Shown one piece after another: positions 11,148-24,600 of a stretch of DNA of 64,000 nucleotides. Source of the DNA: Pachyseris speciosa (taxonomy: Eukaryota; Cnidaria; Anthozoa; Scleractinia; Pachyseridae); the NCBI GenBank assembly GCA_016490735.1, contig JAEMWC010000210.1, forward strand, positions 180,001 to 244,000, read 5' to 3'. Below the pieces are notes generated by a model. It was not told the origin of the DNA. It ran no database searches and saw nothing but the letters and a program-made list of their open reading frames with translations. Both the position numbers and the translations under genes were made by a program. How positions within the stretch are numbered: position 1 is the stretch's first letter; the number at the start of each line of letters is the position of its first letter.

Positions 11148-11226
11148 TTACACATGACTTGGTGGTGACAGTGGTTTGCGACTGTCTTCTCTGAGGTAAT
11201 CACGTGTGTTGAGTATTTTTCTTTCT
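11148..11226 (-). CDS. ephrin exon 6: cytoplasmic tail and stop
   Basis: Acceptor TATTTCCAG, 79 bases including TAA at 11150-11148. It encodes a charged tail RERKILNTRDYLREDSRK followed by PLSPPSHV. The last four residues fit a class I PDZ ligand (S-x-V at the end), and the single Tyr could be phosphorylated. Both roles are inferred from vertebrate ephrin-B. Confidence 0.85.
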
Positions 11227-13838
11227 CTGGAAATAAAAATTAAAATACAAATTACCAACTTACCATCATAGTATAAATTATTTAATATTATTAGAATTAT
11301 TAATTTTTGCCTCTAAGATTTCTTTTAGTTGATGAACTATTACACAGGTCTGTACAACTAAACTTAACTTATCCAACCACATTTCTAACCCCTTCTATAA
11401 CATTATCCTGGAAATTTCCTTGTAAAATGACTTCCAGTTAGTCAGGTCGTCTTTTCACATGCCTGGTTGTGCTCATTCATGTCAGGTCAGGCTTCCCAAA
11501 CACTAACATACACCCTCCTCTATAACCTCCATAACATGATGTCTCTTGCACAAGTCGACCCAACTCAGATCAGGTGTGTTGGACAAACATCATTTCTTTA
11601 CCTCATGCTTGTGACTTGCTAATAATATGACTTACACAAAGGACAAACACATTTTATTTTCCCAGCCCAAGCATTTCTGAATATACAATATCATACTTCA
11701 TTCAATAAGTTTGTTCAAGAATACACACCTCCAGAAATAAATGTGGCATACTAAGGAAACAAGAAATAGGACTCCCAATAAAATAGCCACAATTGCCATC
11801 CAGAGAACTGTAAGAAATTAAGAACAAGAATTTAAAAAAATATATATATATATTCATACTTTTATAAAGTAGAACACTAACTCGAACTTGATTAACTCAA
11901 ACTCCCCACTAACTCGAACAACATCCAATTTCCCCTGGCTTCAACCCTATTTTTTAAGTAATTTACTATCCAAGGCAGATGAACTAATTTTGCTTCACCA
12001 AAGGTCAAATTTACGCCTATAGCTTGACCTCTATTCAAGAAATGTTGGTGAGAAAATCTCCAAGTGTTAGAACATATACACCTGATTAACGTGTCTAAAT
12101 CTTTTTTAACCTTCATTGAAAACAATTTGATAGCACGAAACATCCTCATCTTTGCTTTACAAGACTGTTGAAAATTGTCTAGCTAAACAATATTGTCAGT
12201 TTCAAAACTTTGTTTTGTAGTTTATGTGTACCAAATGCTATGCACACGAGCCAAATTCAAACTGAATGTGAACTATAAATGTGCAGTATTCTAGAATACC
12301 AGTATCTTTTTTTATTTTTCATTTTAAGTCAGTTTCCTTTTATTGTTGTATCATTGTGGCTTCTCAATTTTTTTTAGCTCTATTTTTAATTAGTAACTTT
12401 TTCTTATTGATCTTAGCATTGGGGGCCACAGGTTTGTTACCTTTTACCACTTGTAAAGTTTTACTCAATTATGTTCTGTTATTTTTATTTATTTAAATTG
12501 TTTAAAGAAATAAAGTTAAGTTATCCCCCCAAAAAAAATTCTTACCTATAAAGTGCAAACCCTGGTTCGACAACGTACTTATACTTACCATCCTTGGCTG
12601 AGTTGCTCAAAGCATGGTTAGTGCTAACCATTCAACTCGTTAAGATGTATTAAAACCTATAGGTTGTTATGGTATTTAACCCAGGTTAGCACTAACCATG
12701 CTTCGAGCAACTGGGCCCTTATTTTCATGAGCTTGTGGTATAAATAATATGTGAAAATTAATAACCCACAACACATTGTATCAGTTTTCTGAGAGCTAGG
12801 GTCTTGCTGGATAACACAGTTTGGAGCTAGGAAGAGTCTTTTACCTTTGGGCGATTAATGCCTAAACCAAACTACGATTTCCCAGTTTGTTAAGATGTAT
12901 AATTATTTAGATCTAGGGTTACAACACTTACTCTCCACAGCAGGGGATTCATCCTTTTGTTTTTTCAACTCGCCAACATTTGGACCCAAGGGGGGTTGAG
13001 TGACAGTACTTTCCTGAGTTGATGATAGCGAACTTGTCGGGATTTGTTGCACAGTAGTTGTTTCTTTAGTTGTTGTACTTATTGATGTTGTAGTCTTTTT
13101 TGTGGTGAGCTCAGGTGAAGCCATCACTGGTGCTGTAGGTTTGGGTTGCAAACAATGCACATCTAGTAATTAAAATAAAACCAAACAAATGTACAGTAAG
13201 TTCCAAAAAATCAATACAGTAACTACTTAACTGCATTACCCTCCTGACCATTACTTTCCACTGATTAATTTATGCAATCCATCCAGCTCTTGTTGGTTGA
13301 AAAATCTCATGTGGCAAAAAGTCAAACATGATTATCAGACTGATGTACAGTACAAAAACAACGATAGGGACATTGGAAGGACAATATTAACAAGATATTC
13401 ATTGTCACCATAATGAGCCTACAAAATTAATGTCATTATGTGGTAGACTTCACTCCGCTGAATGCCAATTTGCATTGTGTGTTCTCGCATTATAATCTGA
13501 GGAGTCTTGAAAGTGGTGCCATACCCACCGATGCACTTGAATCACCCGGCTTCATGGCCATTTTAACTATTTAGTTATTTCAGGAAGTGGGTACCCCTTT
13601 ATTTAATTTATTAAGTTTATTTCATGCAAATTATATTAGTGTGTATACCATGCCCAGTGAATGATATATGAACTGCAACGATCATTCTTCATTTGATTTG
13701 AGTAAATTATAGCGGAGCTCCGGCGGCCCAAAGGGCCGCCAAGTGGAGCACCATACCTATAGAAACCCATCAACTGCTTTTCTCATGGTAAAAATGGCTA
13801 GCAGTATTGCTCGTGGGCACGTACGCACGACGACGACG

Positions 13839-13871
<33 letters not shown>

Positions 13872-16800
13872 AATAATCAATACTTGAGCCCAACATGGTG
13901 GCCATACTCCACCTGACCAGAGCCTGACCAGCTAGTTTACAGCGCAAGAACAGCGCACATCTCTGATATTGGACATCCATGGTATGGTCAATTGACACCT
14001 GTCAAAACAAGGCATCCGCTGACCAGTATCATGTGAGCATATCGCAGGCTCAAGTTTAGAGCTCATCGAGGTCAGCAGTTTTTTAAGTTGACTGCTGACC
14101 AGGTACTGGCTTTCGATTGGATCGCAGGCTCAATCCTGATTAACATAACCAAAACGAGACACCAAAACCAAAACGAGGCTTAATTTTTCGCGCGCTTTCT
14201 CTTTTCACATTCAGTTGATTCAGTTGGTTTCCTCATTATGAGCAAAACAATTTCATCTTCTTCAATCGAAGTTTGTCTTTAAATTCACGTAAAAAGCATA
14301 ACAATTAAGAACTTGTTAAAAGATCCTCTGGAAGGTGAATTTGCAAGTGCTAAAAAGCCGGGAGGCGTGAAAGATTTTTCTCAGGAAAAGCTTCAAACTT
14401 GGATCGATTGTGTGGTTGAAAGCAAAATGATTTAACGCTTCAAGGGATTTGCTGTCACTTAACCGCGGCATCTTGCAGCTCACCAAGAAAGCACATCACC
14501 GGCATTAATGGGAGGAACGAGTAGCTCAAACTCTGTGGAAGAAGTTCTTTCTTTGGACAAACCGTTTGCTTTTTGCGAATGCGTGTTTTTACTTAAGTGG
14601 AAGCTTGCGTATTTTCAAGTGGTAGAAACCTCTACAACACAGGACACTGAGGTAAATTAAATAAATTGAAGCTTAACATTTGGTTTAATCGTTGTTACTT
14701 TTGTTCAAGAATGAAACTTGTATTTTTCTCTCGGCTGGGTATGAATAACAATCATCTCTACTCGTTATGTACGCAAAGAAGTAGTTGAATTGTTTGCTTG
14801 TTTTGTTACGTTGCTTTGCAAACGGGTGTTTTTAATCTGCTTGGCTAACTGTTTTTCAACCTCAGTGCCTCAACAGTGTTAAGAAACTTTTGCCCTTATC
14901 TTATCAACAGGTAATTGCAATGAGTCCTCGTAAAATTAAGGATTAAAACCCCGGCTAAACGATCACACATTTTCATCCAACATCGTCAGTTGTCAACCAT
15001 AACGTTGGGTGGCTAAACGCACAAACAAAATGTTTGACGAAACACTAGACAGATTGAGTCCACAGAACGATTTTTTGCGTATTATTGCTGAAATTTTCGA
15101 CGTTATGTGGTTCATTTGATAGCTTTTTACTGTTCGTGCATGATTTGTTTGTTGGAGTCGTTAAACGATCAAACATTTTCTTCGTAATGCGAAATGTTGG
15201 ATGAAAAGGTTTGATCTAGATCAAACATGGAAAGCCATTTAAACTTAATGCACTATTGAGAGAGGTGGCTAAACCTCAACCTTCACCTGCTTGTCCAACG
15301 ACGTTGAATGAAAATATTTGATCGTTCTTTGACTACTAAACTTGTTTTCGAACAAACACACTCTTCGACTGTACTGTTTTCTTGTAATGGTTTGAGGTTT
15401 TTGAACAGCAGTCAATTCCTGTTGACTGCTTTAAATGTAAAATATTGGCGAAAGGAAAGCCATGGGGTGTTGCTCAATACCAGTAAAAATAATAATAATC
15501 GTGGAGCTCCGCTTTTTGGCTTGGCTAAATCTATATATTATCATTTGTAATATTTCTTGTGGGTACAATAAACTCTTGTTTTCGTTGTCATTGTTGTTGT
15601 ATGTTTCTGTTTTCAAGAGTCTCCAATTTCACTCGCAATGATGCAAACCTTCTGATAATTATGATTACAAACTCATTATTATTCAATTGGTATTTTGGGA
15701 CATAAAAATCACTATTGGGCAGAATTAATTACATGCCAACTGTATACTTAAATCTGGTGTTCTGATTCCTAAACATGGGTTGGTACAAGACGTGGACCCC
15801 CCTTCTGGACCCCCTTCTGGACCCCCATCTGGACCCCTTCTGGACCCCCTTCTGGACCCCCTTCTGGACCCCCTTCTGGACCCCTCGATTTTTCTGTTGA
15901 AAAATAATAAAATGATATTTAACAGTCTTCGCTTTGGATTTCAACTTCGGCCAGTTCATTGATAGTTACAGACAGTATTAAGCCCTGTTCAAACGGCGCA
16001 TGATAGTCTATGATAGTTGAAAAGTCCAAAACTATCATCAACTATCATCAACTATCATGCGCGTGATCAAACGGCGAAAATTATCATTGACTATCATGAG
16101 ATTTTTGAGCAGGTTCAAAGTGAATGATAGTTCATGATAGTCGATGATAGTGCATGATAGTTTGTGTTCAAACGCGCGTGATAGTTAAAACTATCATCAA
16201 CTATCATTACTGTTTGAACGGGGCTTTACAGTAGTTGCGAACACTACCACAGCCAGTTGCCATTTTTATCCTGAGAAAGACTTGTTTTGAATTTCGCTGA
16301 TTTTTGTTGTTACAAAATACTTTAGAATTTTCTCACAAAGGAGATTAGATAAACATTAAGCATGCCAAGTGCTGTGCGGCTTTCAACTGGGTTTCGAAGA
16401 ATGTGAACCGAGCTCAAAAACTATACTTTTTTCTGTTTGGATTAGAATAAGCACTGCTAGTTAATGTTATCACTGCAGCAAAAAGGTGAGCAATGTTTTC
16501 TTCCACGCTGGCAAAATATAGTCGCAAGCTTGCTCTGAAATATCGTAGAGCCGTCAAATCCGCTGAATGTTGTGGCATCAAACATGAGGGAATGAAATAT
16601 GATCACTCTGGTTGCCTAGCACGTGACATAAAAATGCCACCCATAATAATTTTCACATTCTCCGAAGCCAGTTGAAAGCTGAACAGTAATTTGTACATTT
16701 AACGTTTATCTAACCTTTGCGAGAAAATTCTAAAGTATTTGGTAACAACAACAAAAGTCAGTAACGCAAATTCAGCGAAATTCAAAGCAAGTCTTTCTCG

Positions 16801-19800
16801 GGATGAAAATGGCAACTGGCTGTGGTAATGTTCGCGATTACTGTAATACTGTCTGTAACTATCAACGAACCGGCCGAATTGAAATCCAAAGCGAAGACTT
16901 TTAAATATCATTTTATTATTTTTCAACAGAAAAATCGAGGGGTCCAGAAGGGGGTCCAGAAGGGGGTCCAGAAGGGGTCCAGATGGGGGTCCAGAAGGGG
17001 GGTCCACGTTTTGTACCGACCCCCTAAACATGATAGTATCACAACATCCTGCGTAACTTGATTGGTGTTTTTCTCAAGTTAAAAAGAATGTGGTGAGTGA
17101 TCTGGAAGTACATGTAGAGTGCGAGCGTTGTTTAAAGAACACATTGCTGAAGTTGAAAAGAAATGGCCTCAAATTTAACCTGAAAGAACAGCAAGAAAAG
17201 GCTGTGAAGCAATTGTATGAAAAGAATGATCTCATCTTCCAGTTGCTTGTGTTTCTGGAATGTCAAACAATGAGCACACCCAAGCTTCCCATGTTTGCTG
17301 GTAATAGCTCTACTTACCAGCGTGATCAATGACCAGATTGCAGAGGCAGTGGCTATGGGTTTGTCTGCATGGAATTTCCTCCAGTCTTGCTTGCTTCATT
17401 TGTTGTTCATTATTTAACAGAACTACGTCCCTTGTACAGCTTGTGACATCATCAAATTTAATGCTCATGGACAACTTTTACACATAGCATGTATAGGGGG
17501 GAGAGATCTTTCAAACCACACCCAAATGAGCACAATTCCGTCAAACAGGTCAGAGAAAACACGAAAAAAACAAGTGACGTTGAGCCAAAAATTTGAATGA
17601 AAATCTCGTTCCACTACCCACCTGCAATTCCTTCCACCTAATCCTATGATCCTAAAAGGTTTCCACAAATGTTTTCCCACCGAAAGGAAGCTCAGAAAAT
17701 GCCCAGAAAGAGAAAAAGAAAGTGAGGCAAGAAAAGCAAAAGAAAAGGGGAGGAGAGGAGAGAAACCAAAAGGTAGAAGGAGAGGGGGCAGTGTCCAATC
17801 TTGGAAAGCTAATATTCAGCATCAGCATACTTTTAAAATTTAATTTTCAAAACAAGATGTTTTGCAGATGTCTCAAAAATTTACAGTTACATATAAATTA
17901 CCACTAGGGGGGGGGGGGGATGGTGAACACAATAGCTTTCATTTGCTAAAGGCGCTGCCTTTTCCCTCCCACCCTTTCCCTTTCTAGTCCCTGCCGTGCA
18001 AGCTACATACCCTCATCTTTGCAAATGTAGATTTCCATCTTCATGTTAAATTTGAGACAGTGTCCTTTGCTTGTACTGTCCAGTGATTCTTTAGATCCAT
18101 TAGCAGTTGCTGAAACATCAACCAAAACAAAACAAAATCAACTACAGTGTACATGCATGTCTGCATTCAACCAGCTATGACCCTACCCCCTTCAAACTTC
18201 TACTTTGGACAATTTCATGGGCCAGTTGAGAAAAATTACTAACACTCATTAGCAAATGTTCACTTAAGCTAAGCATAATAATGTGCGATACACTCTTGTC
18301 CCTGGTTACTGGTTAATTGCCTGGTGAGGAAGCTGAATGAAGACAGACACAATCTGACAAATAACGCATTAAAATTTTATTGAATGTTTTTAGGCAGACA
18401 TTTTTGTGGTTATATAGCGTGCCTAATCTATAAAACATCAAGCAAGGAGTAAAGAAGATAAATATGAGCAGGGTTCACACTGCTGTTTGTTCAGCGCCTC
18501 GCACAAATTCACAAGTCAGTGTCAGTAGCATTTCAAGGGCTCAAAAAATGATTTAATTGCCTTTTATTTTCTGTTCCCTTCCTCTGTGGCTTCATTTTCT
18601 CTTCAAGTACAGTACCTTTCCTTTTCTTTCCTCAAAGATGGGTTATTTGGAATGTCTAGTAAGCAAGCTGAAATTCAATTAAGGCAAAGCCAATCGAAGC
18701 TCACAGGCTTTTTCAAAACCGTTTGAACTTGTTAATGTGTAGAATGCTGTAAGCTACAATATAGAGAACTGCTCTCTGGAAAATTTCACAAGAGGCCATA
18801 TCCTGTTGAGAAACTGAAAGATGTCCTTGCTTTTTTACATTACATGTACTCGGTTTTGTTTAGTTACACCAATTGTTCAGTTGCAATGAATTGCAGTTGT
18901 AAGGTTGAAAAACTGCAGTGTAACTGTAAAAAGGTTGATTTATAGCAGTACATGTTTATAGTGCATTGCACTGTCATGTTACCCTACCTCGTTAATATGA
19001 CCACCCTGTTTAAATACATGTACGACCAACATTTTCCATGGCCTGAAGGTGGTTCTTTTAACAGGGTTCCACTGTATAACAAAAAAAGGGATGACATGCC
19101 TACAAGTGGCAAGTTAGGAGTGAAATTATTTCCCTCCCTTTTCAATAGATTTGAGAGAGATTTACCACAAACTGTACAAAATTTCTGACTTTTCTCCAAC
19201 TGCAACATCACTGCCAGCATTGTCAGGGGTATCATTAAGGGCCAGGCACCAGGCAAATCGGTCAGCTGTAAACATGCAAGTAGTTTTGCCTGCCTGCCAG
19301 GTGCAGATCAAGATATTTTTTTGTGATGAAAAACTTAAACCCAAACATACAGTTGCCTGCCTGTGACAAGAAATTGACCTCCTGCTCAAAGACTTAATGA
19401 AACCCCTTCATTTTTACAGCTGTAGATATCTGAACAATAACCTGTATCACATGTGGCTTTGTTAGTGAGTACATCATGTGGTTGATACTTACATAGAAAG
19501 TAATACGTCTCTCCAGGTTTAAAGGTGACATCTGTCTCAACAGCACTAAATGACTGAAAGACCAGATTCTCATAATATAATCTCACAGATGTTGGATCAT
19601 CACATCTCAACAGAATTTTGTTGCTTGCTATGCTGGTATTAACTTCACAGGAGTGATGACTGGATTTGTCCACAATCCAAAAATTTTCAAAGAGGTCATC
19701 ACTACTTTGTAAGTCCTCCCTCGTAGTCTGTGAAATTGCAATATTTGGACAGATGAGGCGGAGTTTTGAGTTTGGCAGAACATTTAGACGGAATGTCCCT

Positions 19801-19952
19801 TCTTTAAATCTGAAACAAGTCAGAGCAGATGGAAAAAGTAAATCTTCCAATCATTCAAAAAATCACTTAAACCTGTATAAACCATAATGAAGCAGGGCCA
19901 AATTATAACAGCACTGCATTAATACCTTCACTAAGTATTAGATAGTTACTGG

Positions 19953-19985
<33 letters not shown>

Positions 19986-20364
19986 CTGAGGGCGTAGCCT
20001 GAAGCTGACTGCAATATATCACATATCGCTGTCGGCCGAAGTAACTATCTAATATATTTACTATTCAACACCAGGTGCCATTGTTCTCTCTCTGCACTAA
20101 ATCACTGATTGTAGGCGCCTCTTCCGCTTTGTTCCTGAACGCACAAAAGAATTTAATTAACACTTGTTGATTAGCTCAATTGGGAATTGGTGACTGAGAT
20201 GCCTTGCATCCAAATAAAAGCAGTAGCATTTGAACATCTGATTACGTTTCGTGTATGTGTTGTTGTTTTCAACATTTTTCAACAAGCAGGTTTCTGAACT
20301 ACTGCAAAACAACTTGCAGTCTAAGAAATGTGGCCCGTTTTGCACTTATCATAGTTTTTCTGTA

Positions 20365-20395
<31 letters not shown>

Positions 20396-21616
20396 GTTTG
20401 TTTTTTAGCATGTGATGTTTTCCAACTAGCAGGTTTGCTGAACAATTGCCACTAATGATAATTTCAATAGATCTCTTTGTTCTTCTTTGTTTTCCGGCAA
20501 ACCAAACGGAAACAATAGACAATGAGATATACCATGGTATTTGCACATATCTATAGCTCAGTGGTAGAGCACCGGACTACCATGCGGGAGGTCGCGAGTT
20601 CAAACCCCGGCCGGACCAACACTCAGGGTCTTTAAATAATTGAGGAGCAAGTGCTGCCTTTGTAATGACATCTACAAACGGTTAGACTTTCTAGTCTTCT
20701 CGGATAAGGACGATAAACCGTAGGCCCCATCTCACAACTCTTCATAATTCTCTGATTCTGTGGGACGTAAAAGAACCACTAGGGACGTAACAAAACTCTG
20801 GCAGTGACCACCCCTAGTGTCTGTCTTAATTTGATATTGATATTACGGGGGGTACTCATAACTCAACTTCATTAATTATAAACTGCGTTATAAGCAGTCT
20901 GGTAAAGTCCCCGGCCAGTGTTGTAAACCGTCATGAGACTATGTGATATGAGCGGTATATAAATACACAATACATTACATTGCACATGCAGAGTAACTTT
21001 TTGCTTCAGTTGTGAACAGACATGAAAGAAGTGTACAACAATGGCTTCACATCAGACGAGGATGAAGAGGCGATTTTTAGAATACAACAAAACCGAACTC
21101 AAAATACTCACGAAGATTCACCTAAAGCTGGTGGTTTGGAGAACGAGGGTAAGTTTCTTTAGCCCAATTAATTTTCCTGCTTTTAAGACATGATTTAATT
21201 GAATTGCACCCTGGCATTTTTATTGGTAATGTGTAGTGTTTAATTTTGCTTCAGATGGGCGCTTTGTGAGAAGCCTATTAGGACAACCAAGTTGGAAGAA
21301 TTTGGAAGTTGGGCCGCTGAAAACAGTCGGAGGATATGGCGCTGGGTCCTTAAAGAATTTAAAGATTGACGTTTTTTTGGCGTAAAACAAGGCTGTTTTA
21401 AAAGAGCCATATATACTAAGGGTCATAAAACAAACAGGCAGCAATATTTTTTAATATTGCAGCCTGTACACTGCAATATTGCTAATATTGCAGCATGTTT
21501 GTTTTAGCATGTTTAGTATATATTACCTCTGAGAATTTCCCTGCTGACAAAAAGGACCACCCAGGGCTGTTTTCCTGACACAGTTGTTTTAGCATTTTCA
21601 AAGACTGCAATCAGTG

Positions 21617-21648
<32 letters not shown>

Positions 21649-24600
21649 TGTTGAATAGTAAATAATATTATGTCCCAGTATCATAATTCAATAAAATTAA
21701 TCTGTCTTATAATTATTATTAAATGTTGTTAGCATCAAGGCAATCCATTTCCTTTATTCTTTACCCAGACACTCCTTCATTCAGAACAAAAGAGGACATG
21801 ATACCTATTGAAGGGCTTTGGAAGGCACCTTGTAGGGTCTGCCAGCTGAGCACAAATAAATAGATTTTTAATTCCATATCCAGACAAATTTATATATATT
21901 ACATGTAAATGGACACTTCAAAGTCTGGATCCTAACCACTTCTTGTATAATTACATCCTCAAAAGCAGATACCCATGACACAGCCCAGCTGTGGTCCTTA
22001 TATACAATTAACCAGCACCAATAACTTCAAATATAGACCTGTAATTCATACAGTACAGAACACCCAGTCATCCCCAATCATGCACACAAATTATTTTCAT
22101 GGATAATTAATGTCTCTTAGGATGCACCCAAAATTTCCTAATCCAGCAATTAATTTAACAGGCATACACTGTAGGCTTATAATTTCACAAAATGATTCTC
22201 TTCTGACTAAAAAATAAAATACTGTTAGTAGTACACTACAGTGCTAGTATTACATCAACTGACATCTTCTAGCTTTGAGACATGTTCTTCAGCTCTGAAG
22301 CAAAAATAAATCAAACCCAAGAACACACACTAACAAGAGTCTTGTCAATAATTGAGATATCTACAGTGTATAAATGCAAGTCATTCATCGACCTTGCAAT
22401 TAAACATCTCATGTTATCATAGAACGGCATCTGTCAATTATAAATAACTTCATCCAATTTTAAATTTCCTTCCTAATTAAAATGTTAACCAATTACTGGA
22501 AAAAGCCTTAATTACAATGAGGTCCTATTATAACCACATAAGGACAGACTTAATGTAATAAACAAAACCAGGACATGTGAGAACTTAATAAACTCTTAAG
22601 TGCCAAACGAAATTGGCCTGTTGTGGTTTTTTCACGTTAATTATCTGTTCTCAGATGTTTTTCATTTACACCTTATAAACACACCATTATGACAAAAAAA
22701 TTGACAAGTAATCTAAAATTTCCATCAGGGAAACTGAGACAATGAACATTATAATTAACTACATGGTAATACTATAGCTCTGTTGAACAACAAAAAAGCT
22801 CAGTACACCACAGGATTAAGTAAGGACAACATTTCTGATTAACACTTGGCTCTGTTAAGCCCCTATCAGGAACAATATCATATAAATCCAGTTTCTCAAA
22901 ATACCTAAAATACAACAGAGCTAGTTCTAATTATGGAAGCAATAACTCTCCATGCAAAATTGCATTAGCATTATTGTACATGTACATGTATGGTTTAAAA
23001 ACAATAACAAACCAGAACTCCAACTCTACAAAGCTTCCCTTAATGTTTTATACTACTGAGAAAAAGGCTTGAATGTGTAACAGATCACAGGGACCATTTG
23101 TGTGAGATGAAGAAGAAAAGCAATATTGCAATCATTGTCTTGCCTTCATTAAAAAACGCACCTCATTGTCGTATAATCAAATATAGAGGCAGGACAAAAT
23201 TTTTAAGTTACAAGAATAGAAGACCATAGAAAACTTGTGATAAGCATGCACTGTATGTATCAGAACCAAACAGTTCACCAAGAGTTTTTTTAAATCTGAT
23301 AACCCGAGATATTTGCATATTAATTTGTTACTTATAATAATGGTACTTCACAAATAAATGCAACTGTCACTGTTCGTCTAAAAGTTTTTCAATCAAACAA
23401 CATCTACATGTATACAGCTGTGCGAGCCTTACAACCCTTAAAAAAAACTCCGAACAAATGAAAATTACCTTTAAAGCAAAATACCTACATAAAACAGCCC
23501 TTGAAAAAAAAAAACAGCTAGTGCAAAAGAAATACTCAACAGTTTTCAGTTAAGTGCTCTTAGCGGTTTAATAGGACTTCATTCATTCATAGACTGAAAT
23601 GGAAGAACAACTTTAAGTAACATGCCACACCTCAGAAAAGATTGCATGCCACCTCATCATCATCATCATTTTATTTGCCTTTTTTCTAAATACATTAACA
23701 ATTTAAAGTACGACAATATGTGGCAAGGTGACCTCTAGAAACCACCAGGCTTTTAGTTGAGGCCACCTTGTGCATATTGACAATATAGATAGACAGTGTG
23801 CGGTAGATAAAAACTGTACATAAAAACTGTAGCAGTTTCTTCTTAAAGTTAGGAAAACTTGATAGAGAAGTGATTTTAGATCTTTGGACCTTGGTAAAGA
23901 ATTGTGAATTTTTTCATATTAGTTCGGCAATGATGCATGCGATAATTGTTGGCTGTTCTGGTGCTATACCTCAACTGGTTCAAAAATAAAGGGTACAGTA
24001 GTAATACACTGGTATATGTTGGTACAGTTAAAATTTAAGGAAAACAGCAAAAAAATAATTTACTTGTGGCAAAAGGCTGATCTTAATGGTGTTCAAATGC
24101 TCTTGAGACATGGGCAATGCATCTGTGCTTGTATGCTTGTAATAAAAATAAGACCCACAGAAGAATTGTACAGTTGTATGTAACTGCAGCAAAGCATATT
24201 CCATAATTATATGAGATGTGGATTATTATAAAAAATATTAAGAATTTAATTGATTTGGCTACAACACCAGTCAAATAGAAACCTGAGGTTTGGAACCTTA
24301 TAAACACACCATATGAACACCAGATTATACATGATAGATAGCAAATTGGACCAATGTCAGCATAGATGAAATGTAATACTCCTGGATATAACTTTTGGCT
24401 TAAATAAACATTCCTCTTGAGGAATTAAATATACAGAAGTTTGTTTTAGGTGGACTTGTAAGAAAAAAAAAAGCTACAGCAAAATCCTTAATAAATTTCT
24501 CAGCAGTCCCTGAAACATGGTAAGCTCACATAACACAACAAAGCAGAAGGTGATTAATAATTGGCTTACAGATGAAATCCTAGGATTATATTTGACGAAT

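Larger units (their letters stand above)
11227..12931 (-). other. ephrin introns 5 and 4
   Basis: Apart from exon 5 and the palindrome at 12601-12712, no feature is seen. The ORFs in this stretch have no coding character. The region is strongly AT-rich, with a TA run at 11840-11851. Confidence 0.4.

Noticed and set aside
20549..20625. Apparent tRNA gene with A and B boxes
   Set aside because: The sequence runs on into a SINE body shared with three other copies and is flanked by an 8-bp duplication, so it is a SINE head.
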